From Teratosphaeria epicoccoides (lineage: Eukaryota; Ascomycota; Dothideomycetes; Mycosphaerellales; Teratosphaeriaceae), in contig JADDMT010000021.1 in the NCBI GenBank assembly GCA_021401465.1, positions 1-64,000 on the forward strand: a DNA stretch of 64,000 bases, read 5' to 3'. The notes under the pieces are model-generated. The model was not told where the DNA came from. It worked only from the letters and a program-made list of their open reading frames with translations, and ran no database searches. Both the position numbers and the translations under genes were made by a program. This document shows, in pieces, positions 1 through 10,943 of the stretch (positions are counted from its first letter, which is position 1; each line of letters begins with the position of its first letter).

Positions 1-1
1 G

Positions 2-34
<33 letters not shown>

Positions 35-867
35 GCCGGGAGAAAGCGGGTTGGATGACATGCTCTTTTCCCTTTTACTTTGGAGGATTTTCCAGGAGCG
101 TAGCATGGCAGCTTACGAGCTGAGATTTTCCTGTCCGCCAGCGCGCGTCCAAGAAGCGGCGGAATCACCTTATGTTTTGGATGCGGTTTCGTTGCTGCTC
201 TGAAGGGGGGGGGCCAAGAGTGGTTTTTCTTCCCGATTGTTATGTGGCATAGATAGAGACGGACACAGCTACGCGGTCACATCTGTGCGTGATGCGCCGG
301 GGAAAAAACTCTTGCAGCGATGTCTATATCTATCTGGTGGGAGAGATTTTTCCGCGAAGCTTTTGTGTTTTTCTCTTTTGTTTTCTTTCTTTCCTGCTTT
401 CTTTCTTTCTTCCTCCCGCCCCTCCTTTTGAGGACTGCGAGGACGAGGTCGATGATAGTACATGTAGTGGATGTGCGGGAAAAAAAAAAGAAAAGAAAAG
501 AAAAGCGGGGGGGGGGCAGGGAGTTCCTACACAACGGGCGCCTCCCGGGTTTGTGAGTGCGCGCGACCATTAGCCGCCGAAAAGAGAAAAAAAATTGACT
601 CGCATATTTTCCGTGGTGGTAGTAGTGGCGTGCTCTCTCACGGGAAGAAGCAGGAGATAAAAGGTCCCTTTGTTGCACGTCGTCGTCGTTGCCATTGCAC
701 GTTGGGCCAAGCCAAGCATGTATGTATGTTACAGCACCGCCGACAGCTCCATCCCCCCTTCCCGAAGTCCCCCAAGTCCAAAACGCCCGGCGCTATGCGT
801 GTAGCGACCGCAGAAAGAGCTAGCTGCGGAAAGATGAAAGAAACATGAAACAATTCCGTGCCTGCCT
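1..867. other. Non-coding stretch at window edge with homopolymer and purine/pyrimidine tracts
   Basis: No convincing gene is seen. The stretch opens with a run of 30 G (4-33). A pyrimidine-rich tract (about 361-430, C/T with few G) and an A/G-rich tract ending in a G run (about 478-516) lie between it and the 3' end of TOP2. Short open frames here are low-complexity translations of these tracts. The region should hold the TOP2 terminator, but no site can be pointed to. Confidence 0.7.
4..33. repeat. Homopolymer run of 30 G
   Basis: Thirty consecutive G after an initial GTT. This could be real or an assembly/sequencing artefact at a contig edge. It does not resemble the TTAGGG fungal telomere repeat. 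Confidence 0.95.
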
Positions 868-3800
868 TCACTCGTCCTCGTCGTCGTCATCAAAGTCTGC
901 TGCATCAGACGCCTCCTCATCCTCATCCTGATCGAAGCTGTCATCCATCACGTACTTTGACTTTGGCGCGGCGGCCGCAGCCCTCCTGGCCGGTCGGGCG
1001 CCGCCAGCGGCACCTCCGCGGGCAGGCTTGACGGGGCTGTCCTCGTCTTCGTCGCTGAGGATGTCGTTGGCGATTGCGTCGACGTCTTCGTCCTCTTCGT
1101 CTGGCTCGATGACCTTCGCCTTTGCTGTTGGCTTCGCAGCAGGCCTAGACGCCGCGCCAGCCTTGGCTTGCGCCATCTTCTCCTTCTCAAGCCTCTTAGC
1201 GTACGCCTTCGCAGCGGGTGACTGCTGCGGCGCAGGAGCTGGTGCAGCTGCAGCTGGTGCCTTCTTCGGCTTCAGTGCTGCAACGGGCTCCCTGGCCTTC
1301 GGCGCCGCCTTGGGCTTCGCTGCAGCCTTTGCAGCAGGTTTCAGCGCAGGAGGCTTCTCGGGACTCAGCAGCTCGTCATCGTCGTTGTCGCCAACGACGC
1401 GGTGAAGAGCGGCCTTCTGCGGCGAGTTCTGCGTAAGAGCTGCCCAGTTGGTCTCATCCTCAGAGATGTCGTCGGATTCATCTGGCGTTGGCCTCTTGCT
1501 CGTAGCCTTAGGGGCACCAAGTCCGTTGCTGCTTGTGGGACGCTGCACAGACGCAGGATGGAACAAGCGAGTCGGGCCGTCATTGTCAGCCTTGCCAATG
1601 CCCTTCACCATCGCGCTGACGTCCTCAAGATAGTCATTAGCACCGTCAGTGTCCATGTCTTCGTCTGAGTCAACAGTGTACTTTTTTGGCTTTGACGCAG
1701 CAGCACGGCCTGTGCGAGACGTCGTGGCTGCAGGCTTCGTGGACGCCCCCTTGGCAACAGCAGCAAAGACATCTTCGTCGTCATCCTCTTCGACATCACG
1801 CATCTCGACTTCATCTTCCTCATCGTCCGAGATTACCTTCTTCGCCTTCTTGAGGGCAGGCTTGGCGGCAGCGGGCCTCTGCTTGACATCCAAATTCTTA
1901 AGTGCAGCCGCCTTGGTTGTTGCAGCGGCCGGTTTGTCAAATGCACCGTCCAGAGTCATCTGTCCAGAGTCCGCGGGCTTGACGACTGGCTTCTGCTCTA
2001 TGCCGTTGACCTTAGGGTAAATGCCAGCCAGCTTGCTCTCGACCTTGCCGAGCAGGCCTGTGCGCGGTTTGGAAGCAGCCAGCGATTTTGCTTTCTTCGG
2101 AGCTGCAAAGTCGGAGTCGCTAGAGTCGGTGTCATCGCTCTTCCTCTTTTTCCCGCCCTTGGCTCCGTACCCAAGCTTGGCAGACGCACGACGACCCTTC
2201 GCACGTATCTTCTTCTCACGCTTAGCCTCTTCGTCAAGCTGATTGCGCCACTCCTCCAAGAGCTCGTCGAGGTCAGCCTTCCATAGGTCAGTAGGCTTCT
2301 TGCCTGACAAAATCTTGATTTCCTCCTCTTTGTCGCCGATTTGCTTCAAGAGTCGCTCTACTCTCTCTTGAGTCAGTGACCAGATCGCCATGCCAAGCAA
2401 GTAGTCAAAGTCATTCGCGCCGGCTGTGGTGGTCACATCATCTAAGTCGTCTGCACCGTCTTCATGCAGGACCTCTTCAAACTCGCCCTCTTTCTTGGCG
2501 TCTGCAACCTTGGGAATCCTCTTGAAGTTTAGCTTGTCAAGCTCCGCGACAAGCGTGGCTTTCTTTTTCTTGCTGACAACGAGCTTGCCGTCAATGATCA
2601 TTTTCACGAATTTAGCCTGATTTGTGAGCTTGTCGTGCTCGTTCTGCATCACATCGAGCATGTGCTTCCTGCGCCTCTGATACATCGACAGGCGCTCGCG
2701 ATAGAACTCCTCCATAATGTCCAAGGGCGAAGCATACTTCTGCAGACGCCCTTGCGCGTCAAAAGCGACCAGATTCGAGGTTGCCATCGGCCTGGTCAGC
2801 TTAAAGAGGTCCATGAGCTTTGCCTCATCTTGTACCATGTTCTTCTCTTCCATTTTGATGATAAAGTGCACCTTCTCTGGCGTGTTGTACTCGGTGTAAT
2901 CTTTGATAAAGGATGGCGCCTTCTCAGCTTTGATGATGCCTTCAAGCTTTTCCTTGAAGTCCTGGGTCCAGACGCGCACAGGCAATTCCGTAATCTCGAC
3001 AGTGTTCTCGCCAGTAATCGTGAGTGTGCCATTGAACTTGAACTGATCGTCGCGGGTCTTCTCTGTGTCGCCAGTCCAACCCCGAAACCACGGCGTCATA
3101 GGCTGCATTGCATCCATGCCGTCGCCGTCCATTCGACGCTTGAGGTTTTCGATCACATCAACAGGGTCGTAATTTGGAATAGAAGTGCTCCAACCAGTGC
3201 CAATGCCATCAGCGCCGTTGATCAGAATCATCGGAACAACTGGAGCATATGTCTCTGGCTCGATGGTCTTGCCATCATCCGTGTTGTAGGTGAAAAGTGG
3301 TTCGTCGGCCTGGTGGAACACTTTGCGGGCGAATGGGGAAAGCCTCGTGTAGATGTAACGAGCGCTGGCAGCATCTTCGCCACCCTGCAGACGAGAACCA
3401 AAGTTGCCACTTGGCTCGAGTGCGTTGATGTTGTTGGAGCCGCAGAAAGTCTGCGCCAGGCCGACAATGGTCTGCTGGAGCGACACTTCACCGTGCGCAT
3501 AGGCCGTGAGACCAGAGACTGAACCAGCCAATTCAACGACCTTGATGTCCTTCTTCAGATTGCGGCGAAAGCAGGTATACATGACCTTGCGCTGTCCTGG
3601 CTTGAGACCATCAATAACGCTCGGGATGGAACGCAGGTTGTCGGCCATCGAGAACAGGATCAGCTCCTTGTTGATGAAGTCGTGATAGGTAATCTCGTCG
3701 GTGCCAGACATGTCCAGATATGTGCCGGGCACGAAGTCTTGAAGCCAGGTCTTACGCGCGTCGGCCTTCTTCTTGCTGAACGCCAACTCCAGCTGCTCGG

Positions 3801-6156
3801 GCTCGCCATCCTGCATACGATGGAACTTCTTTAAATGCTTATCCAGATCAGAGAAATATATCTGGGCGTCACGAGTATCTGAGGTGCCCAGACCCTTGTA
3901 GTACTTGTGATCCCAACCTTTCTCATTGCCTGGGAGCTGCTTCCACGCCTCATACTCTGGCATGGTGAAGAAGTCGCGCTTGGCCTTGGGGTTCTTTGGG
4001 TCACCTTTCCAGACCTTAACGATTGGCGTGATGAACTCCAGCAAGAAGCCAGGGATTTTGAGCAAAGATGGAAACTGCACTTGGAGGAAGTTGATCAACA
4101 GACCCTTGATGTGAGAACCATCGTGGTCCTGATCGGTCATGATCATCAGGTGTCCATATCGGAGGGACTTGGTATCTGTGTACTCCTTCTTATGCTGGAG
4201 CCCCATGAACTTCTTGATGTTTTGGACTTCGGCGTTCTTCGCGATCTGATCGATCGAGGCATCGCGGACGTTAAGGATCTTGCCACGAAGAGGAAAGACG
4301 CCGAACAGATCCGGGTCGATGACCGCTCGGCCAGCAAGAGCAAGCGACGCAGCCGAGTCACCTTCTGTCAGGACCAGTGTGCACTTGTAGCCGTCCTTAG
4401 TGCCAGCCTTGTTGGCGTCCGTAAGCTTGCTGTTGTTCATTCGAGTCCGACGATTGCCGTCAGACTTGGCCAGCACCTTGTCTGCTTTTTGCTGCGCGAA
4501 ATGCAAGATATTGTTGACGGCTTCGGTCTTGGCAATGTCCTTGAGAAACTTCTCGCTGACTTGCGGCTTGCTACCGAAGGCACTCGGTTTCGTGGTGAGC
4601 TGCTCCTTCGTCTGCGATGCAAAGGCCGGATTGACGATCAAGCAGTTGACGAACAAGAAGATGTGGTTTCGAATCTGCGCCTTCTTGAGCTTGACTCCTC
4701 CCTTATTCTTTTTGTTCACGATCTCCTCCAGCTTTTCGCAGATCTGATCCGCAATGAAATTCACGTGCGAGCCCCCCGACGTGGTGGCGATTGAATTGAC
4801 GAATGACACCTGCTGAAACGAGCCGTCGCTAACGGCAAAGCCAATCTCCCACCGTTCGTGTGGGCTGTCTGTCAGAATGACTTGCTCGGGCGCGGTGCCA
4901 GTGTTGGTCAGGTTTTCGGTCTTGATAGCCTTCGTGTACATCTCCATATACTGCTTGAATTTGTTGATCTTGATGCGCTCGTTGTTCAGCCACACCTTGA
5001 CGCCCTTGCATGTACCAGCCATGTCGTAGACACGACGCTTGACGAGCGCCTCGAAGTCGTCGTCCATCTTGTCCATCTTGAACTTTGCGAAATCGGGTTG
5101 AAACGAAATCAAAGTGTAGTCGTCTTGGCCTTTGCAAGGCGTGATCTTAGCAGCGCCCATTACACTCATGTTGTTCTTCCAGGTCTGCTTGTACTTCTGC
5201 TTCGTCTTCGAGTCCACAGTCTCCAGAGCGAATTGAGTACTGTAGATGTTGGTGAGCTTGGCACCGTAGCCGTTGCGGCCACCGGTGACCTTCGCCTCCT
5301 CGTCGTCATAGTTAGACGATGTCAGAAGGTGGCCGAAGATCATCTCTGGAATGTAGATACCCTCCTTTGCGTGCATTTCGACCGGAATACCGCGTCCATT
5401 GTTCTTCACCGCGATAATGCCCTGTTCACGATCTACCCAGACGCGCAGTTCGTCCATATTTTTGTCGCGCTGCTTGTTGTCTGCGGCGTTGACCAGAATC
5501 TCGTCAAAGATCTTGTACAGACCAGGCACGAAAGTGACCTTCCTGTTCTCCATCATGTTCGTCTCCGAGTTGTAGACCCACATCTGCTCAGTGGTCATTT
5601 CCACTGATCCAATGTATGAGTCTGGACGCTTCAAGATGTGCTCCAACTGAGTCAACTTCTGATATTGCTCGCTCGAAGTGCCCTTCTTCTTCTGCGACAA
5701 TGCCTTCGTCGGCGCAGGCTCGTCTGCCGCACCGTCCATTGCAAAACTCTCATTTTCGATTTCGAGAAGCGGCTTGCCGGACTTTTTTGGCGCTGGCGCC
5801 TTCTTCTGCTTCTTAGCTTCAGGAGGTGTGTTCGATAACAGAGCATCATCGTTCAGCGAGGTATTGTCCACGTCAATGTCTGAATTCTCTTCGTCAGAGT
5901 CTGGCTTTGCGCGCTTCTTTGTTTTCGGCGCCCTCTTCGTCACTTTCAGCGTGCTCTGCTTGGTGACTTTTGGCTTAGGCGCAGCTGGCTTCTTCGCGGG
6001 AGCCTTGGTCGCAGCCTTTGCTGGTGCCTTGGCCTTCTGCAGATTTTCAGTGAGCTGTCGCGGATCACGTGCGACAGAATTGCGACTTACAGTTTTTGGT
6101 GCAGGCTCGAAATCACTGCTGGCGTCCACCTCGTAGGCGGAAATGTCGGAATCCAT
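868..6156 (-). CDS. TOP2: DNA topoisomerase II
   Basis: This is a type IIA topoisomerase, which passes one DNA duplex through a transient double-strand break and acts in the nucleus on replicating and mitotic chromosomes. The single uninterrupted frame encodes about 1762 residues. A basic/acidic N-terminal extension of about 160 residues precedes the GHKL ATPase domain (QLEHILKRPDSYIGS, then GRNGYGAKL). Further on are the TOPRIM domain (EGDSAAS near residue 605, then TDQDHDGSHIKG) and the cleavage domain with the catalytic tyrosine in SARYIYTRLSP (near residue 940). The last 400 or so residues are a lysine/alanine/acid-rich disordered tail. Start: an in-frame ATG lies 24 codons upstream (6228), but MDSDISAYE at 6156 fits better as the protein start. 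The length exceeds yeast Top2 (about 1430) because of the two disordered ends. Same orientation as SNU23 upstream. Confidence 0.97.
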   Translation of the reverse strand: MDSDISAYEVDASSDFEPAPKTVSRNSVARDPRQLTENLQKAKAPAKAATKAPAKKPAAPKPKVTKQSTLKVTKRAPKTKKRAKPDSDEENSDIDVDNTSLNDDALLSNTPPEAKKQKKAPAPKKSGKPLLEIENESFAMDGAADEPAPTKALSQKKKGTSSEQYQKLTQLEHILKRPDSYIGSVEMTTEQMWVYNSETNMMENRKVTFVPGLYKIFDEILVNAADNKQRDKNMDELRVWVDREQGIIAVKNNGRGIPVEMHAKEGIYIPEMIFGHLLTSSNYDDEEAKVTGGRNGYGAKLTNIYSTQFALETVDSKTKQKYKQTWKNNMSVMGAAKITPCKGQDDYTLISFQPDFAKFKMDKMDDDFEALVKRRVYDMAGTCKGVKVWLNNERIKINKFKQYMEMYTKAIKTENLTNTGTAPEQVILTDSPHERWEIGFAVSDGSFQQVSFVNSIATTSGGSHVNFIADQICEKLEEIVNKKNKGGVKLKKAQIRNHIFLFVNCLIVNPAFASQTKEQLTTKPSAFGSKPQVSEKFLKDIAKTEAVNNILHFAQQKADKVLAKSDGNRRTRMNNSKLTDANKAGTKDGYKCTLVLTEGDSAASLALAGRAVIDPDLFGVFPLRGKILNVRDASIDQIAKNAEVQNIKKFMGLQHKKEYTDTKSLRYGHLMIMTDQDHDGSHIKGLLINFLQVQFPSLLKIPGFLLEFITPIVKVWKGDPKNPKAKRDFFTMPEYEAWKQLPGNEKGWDHKYYKGLGTSDTRDAQIYFSDLDKHLKKFHRMQDGEPEQLELAFSKKKADARKTWLQDFVPGTYLDMSGTDEITYHDFINKELILFSMADNLRSIPSVIDGLKPGQRKVMYTCFRRNLKKDIKVVELAGSVSGLTAYAHGEVSLQQTIVGLAQTFCGSNNINALEPSGNFGSRLQGGEDAASARYIYTRLSPFARKVFHQADEPLFTYNTDDGKTIEPETYAPVVPMILINGADGIGTGWSTSIPNYDPVDVIENLKRRMDGDGMDAMQPMTPWFRGWTGDTEKTRDDQFKFNGTLTITGENTVEITELPVRVWTQDFKEKLEGIIKAEKAPSFIKDYTEYNTPEKVHFIIKMEEKNMVQDEAKLMDLFKLTRPMATSNLVAFDAQGRLQKYASPLDIMEEFYRERLSMYQRRRKHMLDVMQNEHDKLTNQAKFVKMIIDGKLVVSKKKKATLVAELDKLNFKRIPKVADAKKEGEFEEVLHEDGADDLDDVTTTAGANDFDYLLGMAIWSLTQERVERLLKQIGDKEEEIKILSGKKPTDLWKADLDELLEEWRNQLDEEAKREKKIRAKGRRASAKLGYGAKGGKKRKSDDTDSSDSDFAAPKKAKSLAASKPRTGLLGKVESKLAGIYPKVNGIEQKPVVKPADSGQMTLDGAFDKPAAATTKAAALKNLDVKQRPAAAKPALKKAKKVISDDEEDEVEMRDVEEDDDEDVFAAVAKGASTKPAATTSRTGRAAASKPKKYTVDSDEDMDTDGANDYLEDVSAMVKGIGKADNDGPTRLFHPASVQRPTSSNGLGAPKATSKRPTPDESDDISEDETNWAALTQNSPQKAALHRVVGDNDDDELLSPEKPPALKPAAKAAAKPKAAPKAREPVAALKPKKAPAAAAPAPAPQQSPAAKAYAKRLEKEKMAQAKAGAASRPAAKPTAKAKVIEPDEEDEDVDAIANDILSDEDEDSPVKPARGGAAGGARPARRAAAAAPKSKYVMDDSFDQDEDEEASDAADFDDDDEDE

Positions 6157-6908
6157 GATGGACGCGTACGCTCGAGTCAGTATAGGTCTTGGAGCGAAAG
6201 ACTTTGCTGAGCAGTCATCGGCGTGCAATGCTGCGCTGCAAATGAAGTGCGCGCAGTGTCGTACGCCGTGCCTGGCGGTGATGTTAGAATGTTTGTTTTC
6301 TTTCTGTTTACTCCAGCGACGCGGGGAGCGCGCTTTGCGGACACTCCCGCAAGCGCAGGTTCGCGTACCTTCCTAATGTGGTCGGCTGTTCACGACTATG
6401 ATGGTGCATCAGGTGCGCGGAGTGTCGAAAGATCGGAAACTTCTTAATAGCACGTTTTCAAGAGAGAGCTGAGTGGAGAGCTTCTACCCCACGATTCATA
6501 TGCGAGCATTAGCTGAGCCAGCTAGCAATAGTAGCAGTCAATGCAGTGGAGTATGTTGTCTGCTTCGGCAGCTGGAGATGGCACTCGGCTGCAAAGCGGA
6601 CTGGCAGTGCTGGCGCCATCCATGATATCGTGACTAATCCTCAAGCAAGCAAAAATCGCCTACAGTCCTACCCCACCGCCAACGCCACGCTAAAGTTCAT
6701 GACCAAAAGAAAGACACAGATTACGTCTCCTGCTGTCTGAGATTTCGCCACCCCCCAATGAGACTCAAGTCGCTATTGGACAAAGCCGAAACCAGCACAC
6801 ATATTGCAATGATAGAGCGCTGGTATACGTCCTTTGCTTGAATTGTGATAGAGGCCACAACCGGCCGCAAAGTCTCCAGGCCACGCGCGAGTCTGGTGTC
6901 CTGCAGAG
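6157..6908. other. Intergenic, TOP2 upstream region
   Basis: This stretch of about 750 bases lies between the 3' end of SNU23 and the TOP2 start, both on the minus strand. It should contain the SNU23 terminator and the TOP2 promoter. No coding frame with recognisable content was found and no individual site can be assigned. Confidence 0.6.
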
Positions 6909-7553
6909 CTAGCATATGACACCGTCGTTTTCAACTTTAATCTCCTGGTGACCCAATCCATCCTTCGTCTTCCTTCTCTTCTCATTCCTCTTCCGCCTCT
7001 TCTCCTCTCTCTCCTTCTCCTGCAACTCCCTCGCAACCTCAATCCTCGTTCCCAAATCTACCACCTCCCTCGCCTTCTCTTTCTCCCTCTTCCTCTTCAA
7101 ATACTCAAACCTTTCCTTCACCTCGTCCAACGTCGCCCGCCTCACCTCTCCACTCTCTCCAGTGGCGACAAGATGCTGCTTGCTATTCAAGTGCTCCACA
7201 AACTGCAAGTTATCCTTGTAGGTCAGATCGCAAGCATCACAGTAGAAGCCGGCGCTTTTGCCTCGCTTCCCTTGGCCTGCACCCGCTGCGACGATGGTGG
7301 TTTTGCCGACTTGATCGGCGACATTCAAGCGCGCTTTTCGCGCTTCTGTATCACGCGCATCTGGCGGCGTGGAAGCCCGACGGACGTATTTCTTTCCTGC
7401 CAAAGCGGCCTCATGGCGAGCTTTGCCTTCCTCCTTGACTTTCGCATCGCGCTCGGCTGCCTTGGCGGCGTATTCGTCGCGATCCCATGTGCGACGAAAG
7501 CCTGTATCTCCGCCATCTTTTGTGCCGTATGCGCCGGTTTTGCGATCTGCCAT
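6909..7553 (-). CDS. SNU23: U4/U6.U5 tri-snRNP zinc-finger protein Snu23 (ZMAT2-like)
   Basis: Predicted component of the spliceosomal U4/U6.U5 tri-snRNP, acting in the nucleus during spliceosome activation. The intronless frame gives 214 residues, close to the usual 190-215. Seen directly: a short N-terminal GAYG motif, a matrin/U1-type C2H2 finger (FYCDACDLTYKDN, then EHLNSKQH, about residues 103-131), and a long Lys/Arg/Glu-rich helical C-terminus typical of the family. The ATG at 7553 begins MADRKTGAYG, which matches the conserved start. Tandem with and upstream of TOP2, with no sign of co-transcription. Confidence 0.93.
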   Translation of the reverse strand: MADRKTGAYGTKDGGDTGFRRTWDRDEYAAKAAERDAKVKEEGKARHEAALAGKKYVRRASTPPDARDTEARKARLNVADQVGKTTIVAAGAGQGKRGKSAGFYCDACDLTYKDNLQFVEHLNSKQHLVATGESGEVRRATLDEVKERFEYLKRKREKEKAREVVDLGTRIEVARELQEKEREEKRRKRNEKRRKTKDGLGHQEIKVENDGVIC

Positions 7554-10500
7554 GCTGAATGTAAGATAAGATCTTTAGGTCATGCTAATGAATTAATTGG
7601 AAGGCAGTATGTAATAAGCCGCCCGAAATTCGGCCCTTGCGACCTGACTCGCGACTTCATCACGAGCGACTCTCCCAGGGCTCGATTCCTTTGCGTCTCG
7701 ATACCCAATATGCAAGACTCAATTGCCATCGGAGAATGCTAAATGAATGTATGCATCGCGACAGCAGACGCGGGGAGTTGGCATCGCCATTCATCCCCAG
7801 TCCCCGTGACTGGCTTGAGGTCAGTGTCCTGGACTTGCCAGGCATATGAACCGTTCAAGACCGCAAATACAGAGTGCTTGGGTAAGAGGCTTCAACGAGC
7901 TCATTGAATAATCGGCATAATCCAACCGGCCGACGGCTCCATCGGTCGCGCATATGGACGGTCATGTCCAAGAGTGGCTATACCATTGACTGCTTCGCCA
8001 GGCTACATATGATATATTGGTCGGGCTTGCTAGCAACAAGCACGGTCTGGTTCAGCGGTCAACGTCGTACAACAAGTCATTCTATCAAGCCCGTCTATCC
8101 TCCAACATTGTTTACACGAGATTGTGATCCTTCGTGGACTTCACCATTCTTCTCAGCAGATGATCAAGCATTGAACCTCGAAACCCAATGCCCAGCGCTG
8201 GAGGGTAACAGGGCTCACCATCGCTCGTAGACGCCCTGTTGAACAATCTGCATACCTTTCCTATACAGTTCTTAAGAAGCATGATAAGGGTCCCGGCGAC
8301 CGTTGCCTCCCTTACAGCTCGGCCCACTGCCGTGATGCCCATGGCATTAACGAAACCTTTTGGCCGTCATCCGACTTCTGTAGCCTCGTCCCCAAAGCCC
8401 AGTCAAATCTACCATACTAGTGTTCTGAACCGGCAGACCTCACGCATCGCTTGAACGCAACGACCAACTCCACCAGCTGTGTAGTCTTCGAGCAATCGAT
8501 CCCGTTAGGCCCCGGCGCTTGCTGTGACTGCTGCAAGGTATTCGAATGCTAATGAACCGTGGACGAGGTGGCGAGACCTGCTAGTTGGCGTGGAGAGGGT
8601 ATTCAAATCTGACGCGAGAAACGTCATGTCATCACTTCGGATTTCGCGTCATTTTCGCGTTTAAATCTCGCCTTATTAGATCATCATCATCATCATCATC
8701 ATCAGTGTAGGTAGGTATGTACCATATGTACGTACGTGAGATTTCGAACTTCTTGAGCCCTCGGGTCCCTTGGATATACGTCCATCACATGATCAAGGTG
8801 CATGATCAGCTGCGCGTGATCAGGTAAGATGAGCAGAAAAGATTGCAAGACAGCCCGTTGCCCAGCGACTCACTACAGCTGCTCTGGAGTTCTTATCAGC
8901 AGGACCCGAGCTCGCAGCTCGTCAACGCACCAATGGTTCAGATCGGGGCAGATCTGTCTCAAGCACTCGTCGCGATGCGATCACGTGTCATGCCGCTGAG
9001 ACGTCAGTTCGACATGAGCGTACGAATCCATTTGGACCTGGTCCAGGCGCCCTTGCTCCGCCTGTCCGCTTCCATACCCCGAACAATCTCATACGATTTC
9101 AGAAGGACACTATTCCATGGTGTTCACTCAGGCCTGACGGGCTTGTGCATCGCCCCCTGCTGCTCCACAGTGCTGCTCGAGCAGTCGTTCCGAGGACACG
9201 GGCACCGCAGGAGTTGACAGGTCTGTCGCACGGGCATGCAAGACATGTGCCACTACGACATCTTCACCTCATGTGGAGAGCGGCTCTTCAAGACTTGCGC
9301 GCAAAAGCGGAGGCTCTGTCCGGCGGCTGCTACTGGCGGCTGCATTACCACGAAGCGGTCTAAGTGAAACGGGCTTCTGCGGGACGAAAGGTTCTTGCGG
9401 TCTGCGAACTCCTCTCTTGCCATGTTCGCTGGCCTATACTAGCGCCGAAAGATTTCTTTGTCCAAATGCAGGGTATGCTGACGAAACCCAACAGCAGGCG
9501 AACCGGTTCAGCAGCGGTGACCGCTACCCGATGCCCAGGTTATCATCATGCATAAACCGGAAAGTGAACGCTGTCACTATCAGCGATTGTTCATTGACAC
9601 TTGGCTTCGGAGAATCCACGTCGATCAGCGTTCTGTAAATGTCTAAAGGCCCCGGCTGCCCCCATTATCGAGTCTGTTGCGAATCTGTTGGAAGACAATC
9701 TTGTCGTCCTGGACACAGCCGCTCCCTTCCGGCCGCCTGAATTGATCATTGGCTATCGGCAGACGTCTGGGCTTAGGCTGCTTCACTTCTGGCTCGGCAA
9801 GCGGCAGACTGCATATGCCATGCGAACACCCGCAGCGGGCCCGCGTGGCTTTACCCAGAACTGTATATGTTCCTGGATTCGGGACGAACGGCGATCTAAG
9901 AGCCATTCGCCCCTCGAACTCCGCCTCGAAGGTCTTCCAAACCGACGAAAACAGAAATCATTCTGCACAGGCAGTGAATACTCCGTATGACGAGCGTGAG
10001 ACAGACGTGGACACAAGAGCCAGAACTTGTTTGCCAACACTGCTCCTCCATAGGCGATCTCGCCAGTGTAGCCAGCTGTCCCGGTAGCCTGGGTAGCGTC
10101 CATGCAGCCATACTCTACGCTGATAGGCTCCACTTCCAGCCATGCGCTGCAGCACTTCATGTCGGCTTGACGTGAAGCCATCGGCAAGTTTGGTCTGACC
10201 TGCTGTCACGGATCAACTGCTTGCCCAGCGGGTCAGCGAGGTGTGTACTGCCTGATCAATGCCCCGCTCAGGCCAACAGCTGCCATACGACAGCATATCG
10301 GTAGGTTAGTCGATGTTTGACGCTTTTCAACGAGTTGACCGTGACCTAGACCGTTTGCTCTCAATCAGCACTCCGGATTATGGCACTGACCGCTTGCTCT
10401 GATAGCTACTTGATGCAGCGATCGGCCTCCAATTGGCCGTTCTGCTACCCTAAACCTCAGAACGCTGCAGGTCTCTGGGGCAGGCATTCATCCGTCAATC

Positions 10501-10943
10501 ACTGCCTGCATCCGCAGATCCGCATGACGGCCAGGCTGAGTCAATGCACGGCACTCCCTGAGACAGCTGCTTTGTCCCACACCGCAAACTTCTTACCAGA
10601 TCTGTGGAACCTACCAGGCGCAAATACGTTCTACGTAGTCCGAACTGGTTCGCCAATGGGCGCAAACGGGCTGACGAACGGTTGCTCTTGCTCTGCGCCA
10701 ATGCGGCTTTGACGTGCAAGGAGCGGCAAGACATGCGGCCTGCGACTTTCATGTTCTTTGGCTGCATGTTGCTCCTTGATTGCCATCCCGCCGTCAAAGA
10801 TTGTTTCCCCGACTGGCTGACGGCCCTGATACCTGTGGTATAAGGCGTCGGCCTCGTCCTTGACGCATTCACCGCTTGTTTAACCAAGTCAGTCAGGTCA
10901 ATATCCACACTTGGCATTGATAGCTTGCAGCATCTTTGAAAGA
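7554..10943. other. Gene-poor region without an assignable gene
   Basis: About 3.4 kb with only short open frames on both strands. It contains a (TCA)8 microsatellite at 8681-8704, three TGATCA palindromes at 8790-8822, and short cysteine-rich coding-like blocks near 8460-8550 and 9234-9360. These do not assemble into a gene with credible splice sites. The right end should include the promoter of the APSES-type regulator. No transposon ends or reverse-transcriptase-like motifs were recognised. Confidence 0.5.
8681..8704. repeat. (TCA)8 microsatellite
   Basis: Eight perfect TCA units, followed at once by a GTAGGTAGGTATGTAC-type stretch ending in CGTACGTGAG. Non-coding context. Confidence 0.95.

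Noticed and set aside
1028..1405. Plus-strand Ala/Ser-rich open frame
   Set aside because: Antisense of the Lys/Ala/Asp-rich TOP2 tail; low complexity explains its length.
2635..5607. Long plus-strand open frames (up to 295 codons) inside TOP2
   Set aside because: They are antisense shadows of the conserved topoisomerase frame and follow its codon pattern.
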